Below the pieces are notes generated by a model. That model saw only the letters and a program-made list of their open reading frames with translations, did not search any database and had not been told where the DNA came from. A stretch of 43,899 nucleotides of DNA, taken from IMG/VR virus record IMGVR_UViG_3300025138_000082, positions 1-43,899 of that record, one strand, 5' to 3'. Made by a program: the position numbers and the translations under genes. This DNA is from a virus. Each line of letters starts with the position of its first letter. Positions within the stretch are counted from its first letter, which is position 1. Shown in pieces: positions 33,418-41,825 of this stretch.

Positions 33418-35126
33418 CAGTGACAAGCACTCCAATTGGATCCGACTGCGAACTCAGCATCCACAGGGCAACGGAAACCTAGACGGTCGCCAGCCTTACG
33501 GGCTGATGCGACAAGAATATCACCGACTTGATCGGCGACATCGGCAGGACAAGATACCTGCAACTCATCATGAACCCATGCCATGAGTGAGTACTCGAGA
33601 CCAGCGTCGTCGAGCATCTGCTTGGCAATAACAAGCCAAGCCTTGGAGACGATAGCACCTGCACCTTGCAGAAGTGTGTTGAGTGCCTTGTGAGGTGAAC
33701 GGACCAGAACGATGCGGCCATCGATCAGCTTGAGGTTACCTTGTTCCATAGCCTTGAACGTCACAGCATCAACGAGCTTCTTCATCGCAGGGATCTTCTT
33801 GAAGAACTGATCCTTCAACTTCTTGCCATCCTTGGCAGAACCGCCAACGATAGATCCGATCTTGCCATCACCAGCGCCATACAAGAAGGCGTAGATAAAC
33901 GTCTTCGCACTGGGACGAGTAAACAAGCCAGCAGCGTGCTGATTGTGAGTGTGAATGTCACCTGACAGAATCTCGTCAGAGTACGCACCACCATCATATA
34001 CTGCCATGTAATGAGCGAGACAACGCAGCTCAATACCACTGAGGTCACAACCAACCTGGACGTGACCTTCGTGATTAGGACCAAACAACGCTCGACACTG
34101 CGGATCCGAAGGAACCTGAGCGAGGTTAGGCTGTGAGTGTGAAGCGCGACCAGTAGCCGTACCCTGTGAATTGGTACGACCATGAATACAGTTATCAGGC
34201 TGTACTCGGATGAGCCAGTCAGAAACCATAGTGAGCTTCTTATTGATCTCACGATACTCGAGACCGAGCTTGGCCTCGTAGTAAGGCAAGCTACTCATAA
34301 CCTCTTCATCCACGATTGGGTAACCCTTCTCGGATGTCTTGGCCTTCCACTTATACTTGACAAGCAAACGGGAAGCCCACTGCTGTGACGACCCGGGGTT
34401 GAAGCACGTAACCTTATCCTTGAGCCTCTTGCCAGTCTTCTCGGACCAGCGAGACTCGATGATATCAGGGAAGGTCTTACGAAGCTCATCTTCGATCTCC
34501 GCCTTACGGACAGTCAGTTCGTACTCGAGCTTAGATCCTGCATCAGCATTGAAGCCGAAGCCGTCACGAGTCATATCCTGACAGATCGCAGCAACCTTCT
34601 GCTCAAAGTTCATGAGCTTGTGGTTAGCCTTGATCCAAACCAACTGCTTATGATACACGGAGATGTTAGCGTCAACATCCTGGATACAGTAAGTGAGCAT
34701 CTCCTCACTGAAGAACTCCCAGCCACCATCATAATCCATCTTGTAATTACTAGCATACCGAGCCCAATCCTTCAGAGCGTGACCAGCCAACCCCTTGGGA
34801 AGCTGAGTACGGTCAGGATGCATGAGCCTGCCGACGATTAGAGTGTCAACGAGCTTGGTCTTCGCCTTAGGCTGCCAACCAAGTAGCTTATACAAGCAGG
34901 GAAGATCATAACCAACAATATTGTGACCAATGATAACATCAGCTGTATCGAGGACGTCGAGTGCCATCTGAAGATTATCAGGGCGAGCGGCGTGGACTTC
35001 GCCAGTAGTAACGTTGGTGACAACAATGCAATGCACGGTATCGGCTCGCTTGTTCTCGCGGCCTTTCTTATCCAACTCAAGATTAACGAGGCCGTTAGCC
35101 TCAATATCGAAACAGAATACATTCAT
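33417..35126 (-). CDS. DNA polymerase, family A, T7 gp5-like
   Basis: This 569-residue enzyme combines 3'-5' exonuclease and polymerase. The exonuclease has FDIEANG (Asp7, Glu9), HNIVGYDLP (Asp74) and YCIQDVDAN (Asp150). Polymerase motif A is CDLSGIELRC (Asp361). Motif B is AKTFIYAFLYGAG (Lys408, Tyr412). Motif C is MAWVHDELQ (Asp520). Tyr412 equals T7 Tyr526 (E. coli 762), associated with fast polymerases that accept dideoxynucleotides. The segment between TFPDII and VTCFNPGSS is only about 20 residues. T7 has about 70 residues there, its thioredoxin-binding loop, so this loop is largely missing. The end GSNWSACH matches T7 GPNWAICH. AAAGGA precedes the start. Confidence 0.95.
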   Translation of the reverse strand: MNVFCFDIEANGLVNLELDKKGRENKRADTVHCIVVTNVTTGEVHAARPDNLQMALDVLDTADVIIGHNIVGYDLPCLYKLLGWQPKAKTKLVDTLIVGRLMHPDRTQLPKGLAGHALKDWARYASNYKMDYDGGWEFFSEEMLTYCIQDVDANISVYHKQLVWIKANHKLMNFEQKVAAICQDMTRDGFGFNADAGSKLEYELTVRKAEIEDELRKTFPDIIESRWSEKTGKRLKDKVTCFNPGSSQQWASRLLVKYKWKAKTSEKGYPIVDEEVMSSLPYYEAKLGLEYREINKKLTMVSDWLIRVQPDNCIHGRTNSQGTATGRASHSQPNLAQVPSDPQCRALFGPNHEGHVQVGCDLSGIELRCLAHYMAVYDGGAYSDEILSGDIHTHNQHAAGLFTRPSAKTFIYAFLYGAGDGKIGSIVGGSAKDGKKLKDQFFKKIPAMKKLVDAVTFKAMEQGNLKLIDGRIVLVRSPHKALNTLLQGAGAIVSKAWLVIAKQMLDDAGLEYSLMAWVHDELQVSCPADVADQVGDILVASARKAGDRLGFRCPVDAEFAVGSNWSACH

Positions 35127-35139
35127 CTACGCTTCCTTT

Positions 35140-36885
35140 CTAGAAGTCATTAGGCATATCAACAGGCTCAAACGACACAGTGCCGTCATCACCTTCAACC
35201 CACTCAGTCTCTTCCATGCGCCCAGTGTCACGGTTGTAGTAGATCGCACTAGCAATACCTGCTCGACCATCGAGCCGGTTCTTGAGTACCCGCACCGTAG
35301 TGGTGTTGGCAGTGCGTTCATTGGGGTTCTGGCGATCACGCTCGAGCGCAACCACCGTGTTAGGTACCGATGCCAGAGCACCGGAACCACGAAGGTCTTG
35401 CATCGTGATGCGTGAACCTTCTTCGAATGCCTTGTCTGTCTTCTTGAGCTGACTGACCACATCGATGTGGACACCAGTTCGGACAGCAAGCGCTCGCATA
35501 TCTCGCATCATCGCATCAATGATCAAGCGCTCGGAAGCGCCGCCATCAATATCCTTGCCGTTGGTATTCATAAGACCAGCGGCAGCAGCGGTGATGTGAT
35601 CGAGCATGATAACCTCGACACCAAGCGACACAGCCATGTACTCCATACGTGCGAGCAGGTTGGCCATGGCGTTATTGCCAAGGTGATCGTAGATGTAGAT
35701 ACCAGTATCACCGAGCGAGCGACGTGCCTCGGCGTACTCTTCATCCGACAGATCATCGATGATTTCCATCTCAATAGTCGGCTCACCCATCTGCTCAAGC
35801 AGCTTGTTCATCATCCGAGACGAGCGGATCTTACGAACAGGCTTGTTGAGGATGAGAGAGATCATGTCGTCCATGGTCTCCTCGGGTGATTCCTCGAGCA
35901 TGATCATACCGACCTTACGACCAGCGGTCGCGTGGTGGTATGCCAACTCTCGGAGGAAGGTAGACTTACCAGAGCCAGTACCGGAAGCGTGCAGCGTGAT
36001 TTCGCCTGAGCGCTGGCCGGTGAGGAACTTGGTAAGGTTCTTGAAGGGGAATGGCCACACTGCCATGTTGGCAGCAGACGAATCGCGCTCCGTGACCGCA
36101 CTGATGTGCAGGATCTCGTCGGGCGAGTAGACAGTGGCATTCCACATACCTTCGATGACAGCCTTCGAGTTGCCCTTAGTGAGACATTCGTTGGCATCCT
36201 TGAACGGGAGCGAAGCAATCTTGGCCTTTCCAGGAGGGAGGATATCGGCTACCGCCTTGGCAGCGTCACGTCCAGCGTCATCCATGTCGAACATGAGGAT
36301 GACTTCCTCGAATTTGTTAACGAACGAGAGGTTGTTCTTGATATCCCGCACAGCACCAGCGGCGCCATTGGGAAGAGAGACAACAGGCCACTTGCAATCT
36401 TGCAACTGTGAGACCGTCAAGCAGTCGACTTCACCCTCCGTGATGACGAGCTTCTTACTGGTGCCACCCCACAGGTGCTGACCGAACAGCTCGCAGCCAC
36501 GAGGTGAACCCACCCAGTGGAACTGCTTGTTAGGACCACGCATGTGCTGCGCAACCAGTTGGCCTTCCTTGAAGTAGTTGGCGATCTGGATGTCCTTACC
36601 ATTGATCTCAGCCGTTTGGTAGCCGTATACACGGCAGGGCTTCGTATCAATCTTGCGCTCGTCAAGGTGGCGGATAGCACCGCGGTATACCTTGAACGCC
36701 GCGGGAGTAGGCTCGACCGTGGTCGAGCCATCTCCCTTCTCGAAGTGCTGACAAGCAAAGCAGTAAGCACCACCATCACTGTAGCGAGCGAGGTTGTCGC
36801 CGCTATTGTCCTTACCGTTCTCGCGGCACTTGGGGCACGCTTCACGGTCGACGACTACATTTTCAGAAAGAGTTTGGTCATTCAT
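35140..36885 (-). CDS. Primase-helicase (T7 gp4-like)
   Basis: This 581-residue fused protein makes RNA primers and unwinds the fork. The zinc-binding domain has CPKC (17-20) and CFAC (42-45). The TOPRIM primase core has VITEGEVDCL (Glu150) and MFDMDDAGRDAA (Asp200, Asp202). The helicase has Walker A in GTGSGKST (302-309) and RecA-like motifs that follow (EVIMLDHI). The C-terminus, PVDMPNDF, is acidic with a terminal Phe, the feature by which T7 gp4 contacts gp5. The length is close to gp4 (566 residues). The start overlaps the 73-residue gene stop as ATGA. Confidence 0.95.
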   Translation of the reverse strand: MNDQTLSENVVVDREACPKCRENGKDNSGDNLARYSDGGAYCFACQHFEKGDGSTTVEPTPAAFKVYRGAIRHLDERKIDTKPCRVYGYQTAEINGKDIQIANYFKEGQLVAQHMRGPNKQFHWVGSPRGCELFGQHLWGGTSKKLVITEGEVDCLTVSQLQDCKWPVVSLPNGAAGAVRDIKNNLSFVNKFEEVILMFDMDDAGRDAAKAVADILPPGKAKIASLPFKDANECLTKGNSKAVIEGMWNATVYSPDEILHISAVTERDSSAANMAVWPFPFKNLTKFLTGQRSGEITLHASGTGSGKSTFLRELAYHHATAGRKVGMIMLEESPEETMDDMISLILNKPVRKIRSSRMMNKLLEQMGEPTIEMEIIDDLSDEEYAEARRSLGDTGIYIYDHLGNNAMANLLARMEYMAVSLGVEVIMLDHITAAAAGLMNTNGKDIDGGASERLIIDAMMRDMRALAVRTGVHIDVVSQLKKTDKAFEEGSRITMQDLRGSGALASVPNTVVALERDRQNPNERTANTTTVRVLKNRLDGRAGIASAIYYNRDTGRMEETEWVEGDDGTVSFEPVDMPNDF

Positions 36886-37106
36886 CAGGCGTTCCTCCAG
36901 GCGTTAAGTGTGGCGCGATATTCATCAGAATCCTTTAGACCCGCATCGGCGAGCTTCTGTAGATCGAACCCGAGTCTAAACTTAGTGAGGTTAGTAATTC
37001 TACTAGCATCACCCTTACCTGCATCACCCGACATACGACGTCGGGCCTGCTTCTGCTTATTGTGCTTTTCCTTACCACTGAGCCAGTCATTTTCTTCATT
37101 CATCAT
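36885..37106 (-). CDS. Small basic hypothetical protein before primase-helicase
   Basis: This protein has 73 residues from the ATG at 37106, with AAGGAG 7 bases upstream; the longer frame from 37160 is inside the RusA gene and lacks such a site. The first half is Lys/Arg/Gln-rich (KEKHNKQKQARRRMSGDAG), the second a short helical part with FRLGFDLQKLADAG. It overlaps the RusA gene by 11 bases and the primase-helicase by four. No family is recognised. The position suggests a replication accessory protein. Confidence 0.6.
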   Translation of the reverse strand: MMNEENDWLSGKEKHNKQKQARRRMSGDAGKGDASRITNLTKFRLGFDLQKLADAGLKDSDEYRATLNAWRNA

Positions 37107-37599
37107 CGGCCATCTCCTTAGATACGCGATGCTTGGCGAATACAGGCCACGCATCCGCAAGGTTGGGTATTACGTTCCAGTCAAGAGTGAAGCTATGTTC
37201 TTCACCCCACTGCTTAATTAGAGTTAGCTCACGGACTTGCCAGTCATCCACCCAGAATGATGCTGTAGTACAGGCATCGAGGATTGACTTAGAGAAGTTA
37301 TCCACATCACCCTTAGGAAAGGGTAGTGAAGTACTCTTCGGCTTCTGTGCCGTGATAGTAACGACGAGATCAAGCGGTTCCCACAAAGTATCTACGTCCT
37401 TCGTAGCTTCAGCAATAGCCTGCGGGGCTACATCACGAAACGTCTTGTACGGACCGTCTTCGTAATAAGTGCTGTAATGCAACTTAGGACGTGCACCGCC
37501 TCGCACCGCACCCTGGTTAACAACCCGGGCAACGGTGCGAGGTGCACACTTAGTGATTGGCTTGACGTTGATTGTACGATTACCGGATGGTACGTACAT
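37096..37599 (-). CDS. rusA: RusA-like Holliday junction resolvase
   Basis: This 167-residue protein probably cuts branched DNA before packaging, the role endonuclease I (gp3) has in T7. The RusA signature is present: PKGDVDNFSKSILDA (96-110) with Asp98, Asp100 and Lys104, and WVDDWQV (116-122) with Asp118/Asp119. The 19-residue spacing from Asp100 to Asp119 equals that of E. coli RusA (Asp72 to Asp91). No gp3-like endonuclease is seen elsewhere. The N-terminus has an extra 40 basic residues compared with cellular RusA (120 residues). The start overlaps the SSB stop as ATGA. Confidence 0.88.
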   Translation of the reverse strand: MYVPSGNRTINVKPITKCAPRTVARVVNQGAVRGGARPKLHYSTYYEDGPYKTFRDVAPQAIAEATKDVDTLWEPLDLVVTITAQKPKSTSLPFPKGDVDNFSKSILDACTTASFWVDDWQVRELTLIKQWGEEHSFTLDWNVIPNLADAWPVFAKHRVSKEMADDE

Positions 37600-38150
37600 C
37601 AGAAGGGAAGATCGTCGTTGTCTTCCGCAGTGACAACGTCTTCATCCTCCTGAGGAGCCGGAGCTTCATCAAACGAAGGAGCAGCACCACCGGCATCGGT
37701 GAAGCCACCTTCAACAGCATCGAAGCCGGCTGCGGCGCCGCTTCCGAACGTGCTGTTCTTCTTGATGATCTGCACACCGTCGAGGTAGATGCTGAGCGAG
37801 TTGTCTCGCTTGATCAGCGCCGGGCTGAGCAGAAGCCGGACGACATCACTGCCGGAGGCAAACTGCTTGGTGGGCTGATTCTGGGAATCAACGCACGGGA
37901 ATGAGGTTTGCCCATCCTTGACGAGGATACGATTCTTGAACTTGATCTGCTTGACGCCTTCATCATTTTCCCAGACACCGTTGACCTTCTTGGCACCGGT
38001 TTCCTTGACTGCTGCCTTGACCTTAGCTTGCAGCTCGTCGGTGAGTGTAACAGTAATGTTGAAGTTAGCAGTATCAGCACCGAACTTATCATCGGGCTTC
38101 ATGAGGTGGGCGAACGAGACGTTGAGGTTTTGAGTGATAAACTTAGCCAT
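37599..38150 (-). CDS. Single-stranded DNA-binding protein (T7 gp2.5-like role)
   Basis: This protein has 183 residues from the ATG at 38150, preceded by AAAGGA; a longer frame to 38249 lies inside the phosphoesterase gene and is rejected. The core is beta-rich, with FITQNLNVSFAHL, FNITVTLTDELQ and later a KNRILV strand, consistent with an OB fold. The C-terminus is a Pro/Ala/Asp/Glu-rich tail ending EDNDDLPF. Acidic tails with a terminal Phe are typical of phage and bacterial SSBs and bind other replisome proteins. The position between RusA and phosphoesterase, before the primase-helicase, equals the place of gp2.5 in T7. Confidence 0.82.
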   Translation of the reverse strand: MAKFITQNLNVSFAHLMKPDDKFGADTANFNITVTLTDELQAKVKAAVKETGAKKVNGVWENDEGVKQIKFKNRILVKDGQTSFPCVDSQNQPTKQFASGSDVVRLLLSPALIKRDNSLSIYLDGVQIIKKNSTFGSGAAAGFDAVEGGFTDAGGAAPSFDEAPAPQEDEDVVTAEDNDDLPF

Positions 38151-38182
38151 AGTGTGATTCCTTTCAAGAGCCATCAGGCGAA

Positions 38183-38875
38183 CTAGCGAACATTTTCGAG
38201 CATAAGAGGCTCGAACGCAGCGTACTCTCCGTCGAGTACAATGCCACAACCCAACATGGGTCGCTTAGAATAGATATTAGAATAAGCCATGTAGTCAGAA
38301 CGTGGATCGGTACCACATCCTACCTGCATGCCGAAGTAGCGGTCACGGTGGTTGGCGCCATATACAACGCCAGCCTGAGCATGGAAGTGACCTTGCACCA
38401 GTGAGGTGAACTCATTCTGAGCATTGAGGAACGCAGCATTAATCTGGTTGCTGCGGCCCTTATCGCCGTGGCGATAGATGACACCATCGATCTCAAGATC
38501 GTAGTGACGGGGATGAACGTTCCATCCACGGGGAAGACCTAAGATTTCCGCTAAGGAGAGAAGAAGACTCGGCGGAAGACCAACCTCCGCTGCTTGCCTT
38601 GCGGGCAGAGCCGTATGGTTACCTGTCAGATACTCCACATTAGGAAACAGATTAGTAAGACGGGCAACCTGCGCACGTGCCTCATCGAGTTCCTTCTCGA
38701 TTGACTCCAGGCCGAACTGCTTCTGGTGGAAGCTGATGGCGTGGAAGTCGGCAAGGTCACCGATGTGGACAACGCGATCGCAGTCCCACGTATCGTACGT
38801 CTGATACAAGAAGTCTGGATACTCATCGAGCATTGCTGGGCAGTGAGTGTCGCCGATAACAAGGACTCTAGCCAT
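38183..38875 (-). CDS. Calcineurin-like metallophosphoesterase
   Basis: This 230-residue protein has all blocks of the dimetal phosphoesterase fold: VIGDTHC (6-12, Asp9 and His11), HIGDLADFH (37-45, Asp40), TGNHTAL (84-90, Asn86 and His87), RHGDKG and VQGHFHAQ (final His ligands). It hydrolyses phosphomonoesters or phosphodiesters. The substrate cannot be read from sequence; nucleotide, 3'-phosphate or RNA repair roles are possible. Such genes are common in phages of this group. The stop lies 33 bases before the SSB start, and the ATG overlaps the stop of the Cys-rich microprotein gene. Confidence 0.9.
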   Translation of the reverse strand: MARVLVIGDTHCPAMLDEYPDFLYQTYDTWDCDRVVHIGDLADFHAISFHQKQFGLESIEKELDEARAQVARLTNLFPNVEYLTGNHTALPARQAAEVGLPPSLLLSLAEILGLPRGWNVHPRHYDLEIDGVIYRHGDKGRSNQINAAFLNAQNEFTSLVQGHFHAQAGVVYGANHRDRYFGMQVGCGTDPRSDYMAYSNIYSKRPMLGCGIVLDGEYAAFEPLMLENVR

Positions 38876-39006
38876 CAGGCGTCCTCCAGCTGACAGTCAA
38901 AGGGGTTATCGCCGCAAGCCTCTGCACAGTTACAGTTGTCACAGGACACGACATTAAGGACGAAACAATCGTACTCATCAAGCGAGTTGGTATTAGTAAT
39001 AATCAT
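38875..39006 (-). CDS. 43-residue Cys-rich acidic microprotein
   Basis: A 43-codon frame starts at 39006 with GGAG upstream and joins both neighbours by ATGA overlaps (stop of the 88-residue gene, ATG of the phosphoesterase). It contains CDNCNCAEAC plus two further Cys (six in all) and many Asp and Glu residues. The spacing (C-x2-C-x-C-x3-C) could bind zinc or an iron-sulfur cluster. No family is recognised. The fit of start and stop to its neighbours argues strongly for a real gene. Confidence 0.6.
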   Translation of the reverse strand: MIITNTNSLDEYDCFVLNVVSCDNCNCAEACGDNPFDCQLEDA

Positions 39007-39269
39007 AGAATCTCCAGTTTGATAACCATAGAATTAGGAATCTTGTGGACGCTTGAGCATTCGTTCTGCCCGAGCGTATCAGTGAGGACGATCCAGCCTT
39101 CTGGACCTTCATCATCTTGAGCGAGTACATAACCGACAGTACTCATGACCGGAGGAGGCTGCTGAGCGAACTCGGCGGCATCCTCCTGATCAACCCAACC
39201 AGGGCCACCGCTTGTGGAAGCGTCGACCCAGGTAACTCTAGCCAAAGAGGTACTCTGACTCAAGAACAT
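39003..39269 (-). CDS. Small hypothetical protein overlapping the RNA polymerase 3' end
   Basis: This protein has 88 residues from the ATG at 39269, 32 bases inside the RNA polymerase gene. A TTG near the polymerase stop is an alternative start. It is acidic and beta-rich, with TVGYVLAQDDEG, WIVLTDTLGQ and KIPNSMVI. This type of short protein (GYVL, then D-x-I-x-L-x-D, then KIP) is frequent in phages, without a known function as far as I recall. Its stop overlaps the Cys-rich microprotein start as ATGA. The body (about 39003-39240) is well supported, but the start is not. Confidence 0.6.
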   Translation of the reverse strand: MFLSQSTSLARVTWVDASTSGGPGWVDQEDAAEFAQQPPPVMSTVGYVLAQDDEGPEGWIVLTDTLGQNECSSVHKIPNSMVIKLEIL

Positions 39270-41754
39270 CGGCAATGTCGAGGCTTCCTCGCTTGGCGAG
39301 GTATCCTCGGGCGTGGTGGCCGGACGGTACTGGCCTGCCGGCAAGTTCTTCGGCACGGTCGAGTAGAACTTGGAGTTGGTCTTGTTGGTGAATCTCATGG
39401 AAGGTCTCCTTGGTAACATCGCGGAGCATTGGCACGTAGTTAGCCATTACACCGAATGAATCATGAATCATAGAGAAGAACTCGATACCCATATCGCTGA
39501 GACGATCAACGACAAGGCTCATATGAGATGCATCGAGAGAGTGAACAAAGTTAGGTGACATTGCCGTCACCGCTGCACGCGGATCGTGCTCATCAGTATA
39601 GATACCGAAGTTTAGCTTATGGTTAGTAGCCTTGAGATTGAAATCTTTATGCCAGATTCGAACACCAGCGGGATGTGTTTCAACCTTGTGGTAGTAATTG
39701 ATGACCTCGAAGCCAGATGGAGTAATCCAGCTAAACGGCTTCTTGGTCTCTTGGAAAACCCAATTAGCAATTGCCTTGACAAACTCCTTGCCGTTATTGC
39801 AATGCTGCATAGCGTGATCCTTAGCAGAACAGATCAAGCGACCCATTGCTTCGGCTGCGTGACGCTGTTCGTCTTTCTCAGCCCAAGCCATGTGGCCTTC
39901 AGTAAGGACGTACTTGGTGACGGCCCAACTGCTGATGCCGTATGGATCGCACATGACCGAACGCTTGCAGACCTTACGAGGAATGCGAGGCTCGCCCGTT
40001 TCCTTGTCCACGTAGTGAGCAAGGAACTTGTCGTGCCAACCATGGTCATCAGTAACCTGAAGCATCTCTGTGCACTCATCAGCAACAAGCTGATACACAT
40101 CGCGAGGACGTGGGTGTGAACAGAGGTTGACCTCGGGACCAATAGTCTCATCTCGAGTAAGAGCGGCCCAATGCTGGATGCCGTTACACGAGCCATCGAT
40201 TTGGACAGGAACTTCAGAGAGCCCTTCATCGATAGCCTTGATGAGATCGAAGATTGCTGCAAGCCGTTGGAACGTCGCGTTCTTCTTGGGTGCATCATCC
40301 TCGTACATCTCGCGGTTGACGATCGGGTCTTCTACTACGGCTCGCCAGATTTCCATCTGAGAGTCGCACCACTTGACACGAGCATCGAATGAGATCTTGT
40401 CAACCCCGAAGAGGTTGGCAAGGTTAACCTTGATCCAGTAAAGACCAGTATCTGTAACCTCGATAGGCGCTGCTGCTTTCAGCAAGGACTTATCGAGATC
40501 ACCACCTTGTGGGTGGATGAGATATGAGTCACTGTAGAAGCGACCACGGAAGTCACAGAAGTATGCATGCCAGAAGACCATCTTGCCGAGGCGAGTGGCT
40601 TCCTTGAGGCGGAGCATATGCTGAATCCTAGAATTCTCTGTGCGGTACCATCGAGCCCACTCGTCTTGACGAGCTTGGATCCACTTCGCGTATGCTTGTG
40701 GATCTTCGGTCTTGTCAGGCTTGTTAGGATCGGTAGTACGTGGAGAAGTGGAAGACGACGGTGCACTACCGAAGGCTTCTTCGTTCTCCCAGAGCCACTT
40801 CATAGTTTCTGCGACGACGGGGTTGATCCGCCACTCAGAAGCCTGAAGAGTATTGATAACCTTTAGAGTGGTATCACTCATATACTGCGGGTCACCAACA
40901 CTGGGCGTAGTAGAGTTCTCATCGCGATACGAGATACGACTAGTACCACGAAGAGTAAAGTCCATGAAGCCACCATACTCTTCTGACGTCCAATCCACTG
41001 GCTTACAAATCATTGGCCGGCGGTTAGGTTGAAGTGAATGAATGAAACCTTCTGATCTGGTGTGTAGATACTCGAGGAGCTGTTCATTCAGCTGGACATG
41101 AAGAGTCATACGCTTGGACTTATTACCGCGCTCTTGCACAGGAACAAGTTTGATGATATCGTAGGCAGCAGCAAGCCGAAGCATTGCGTGACCGAACTTA
41201 TCCTGCATGGCAAGCGAGGGAGCATTCCATGCATCAACCTTCTTGATGAATGCCTTGCGGCGGCGGTTATCCCAGTTCTTGAAGAACTTCGTCTGATAAC
41301 GAAAGAACTCGGGCTCTTCATCTTTAGCGGCAAACCACTTCTTAAGCATAATGACCTGGCTGGATACAGCGCGAGCCATATCCTGAGCCTTGGGCAGGTT
41401 ATACTTGTTGAGGTGATTATCTGCTGAGTCGGACAGGATCTGTCGGATGGATAGATCAAACATAACCTTGATGATTACGAATGCCATTGACTGGCTGCCG
41501 ATAGTCTGAAGTTGAACCACCCAATCTGGAGTTCTGTTCTGTACATCTGAAGTCTCACTAATGTATGTATCCAGGCACTTAGCGAAATACACAGCATGCT
41601 CTTCAACCACATCGTTGACGGGAAACTCTTCGTTATCAAGACAAGACTGCTTGTACTTCATAAGCATTTCGTGCTTCCATTGTTCTTCTTCAGCAAGCTG
41701 CAGGTTGCGCAGCATACTTTGCTTCTTGTCATCGATTGAATTCCAATAGGTCAT
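39238..41754 (-). CDS. T7-type single-subunit RNA polymerase
   Basis: This 838-residue enzyme transcribes the phage genome from phage promoters. Catalytic motif A is VQIDGSCNGIQH (517-528, Asp520). Motif B is CKRSVMCDPYG (596-606, Lys597, Arg598, Tyr605). Motif C is SMIHDSFG (761-768, Asp765). These correspond to T7 Asp537, Lys631, Tyr639 and Asp812. The end GSLDIADVLESEYLFG resembles the T7 C-terminus (NLRDILESDFAFA). It is 45 residues shorter than T7 (883). A putative phage promoter lies 46-69 bases upstream, which suggests that the polymerase drives its own gene. The ribosome site is AAAGG next to the ATG. Confidence 0.96.
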   Translation of the reverse strand: MTYWNSIDDKKQSMLRNLQLAEEEQWKHEMLMKYKQSCLDNEEFPVNDVVEEHAVYFAKCLDTYISETSDVQNRTPDWVVQLQTIGSQSMAFVIIKVMFDLSIRQILSDSADNHLNKYNLPKAQDMARAVSSQVIMLKKWFAAKDEEPEFFRYQTKFFKNWDNRRRKAFIKKVDAWNAPSLAMQDKFGHAMLRLAAAYDIIKLVPVQERGNKSKRMTLHVQLNEQLLEYLHTRSEGFIHSLQPNRRPMICKPVDWTSEEYGGFMDFTLRGTSRISYRDENSTTPSVGDPQYMSDTTLKVINTLQASEWRINPVVAETMKWLWENEEAFGSAPSSSTSPRTTDPNKPDKTEDPQAYAKWIQARQDEWARWYRTENSRIQHMLRLKEATRLGKMVFWHAYFCDFRGRFYSDSYLIHPQGGDLDKSLLKAAAPIEVTDTGLYWIKVNLANLFGVDKISFDARVKWCDSQMEIWRAVVEDPIVNREMYEDDAPKKNATFQRLAAIFDLIKAIDEGLSEVPVQIDGSCNGIQHWAALTRDETIGPEVNLCSHPRPRDVYQLVADECTEMLQVTDDHGWHDKFLAHYVDKETGEPRIPRKVCKRSVMCDPYGISSWAVTKYVLTEGHMAWAEKDEQRHAAEAMGRLICSAKDHAMQHCNNGKEFVKAIANWVFQETKKPFSWITPSGFEVINYYHKVETHPAGVRIWHKDFNLKATNHKLNFGIYTDEHDPRAAVTAMSPNFVHSLDASHMSLVVDRLSDMGIEFFSMIHDSFGVMANYVPMLRDVTKETFHEIHQQDQLQVLLDRAEELAGRPVPSGHHARGYLAKRGSLDIADVLESEYLFG

Positions 41755-41799
41755 CCTTTCATTTCCTTTCTAGAGAGGATTGAGTGTGGAATATAATAC

Positions 41800-41823
41800 T
41801 ATCTCTACTTACGTATTTAGTGT
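41800..41823 (-). promoter_or_regulatory. Putative phage RNA polymerase promoter (copy 1)
   Basis: This copy of the 24-bp sequence is perfect relative to 31327-31350 (minus-strand core TAAATACGTAAGTAGAGATA). It begins two bases after the IF3-like gene and stands 46 bases before the RNA polymerase start. The downstream leader is AT-rich (GTATTATATTCCACAC). Identity over 24 bp in two intergenic places, in one orientation and with no similarity in the flanks, points to a protein-binding site; phage polymerase is the most likely partner. Confidence 0.7.
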
Positions 41824-41825
41824 GC

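Noticed and set aside
38151-38249. Extended N-terminus for the SSB
   Set aside because: It lies inside the phosphoesterase gene, is Cys/Arg-rich unlike SSB, and the ATG at 38150 has AAAGGA.
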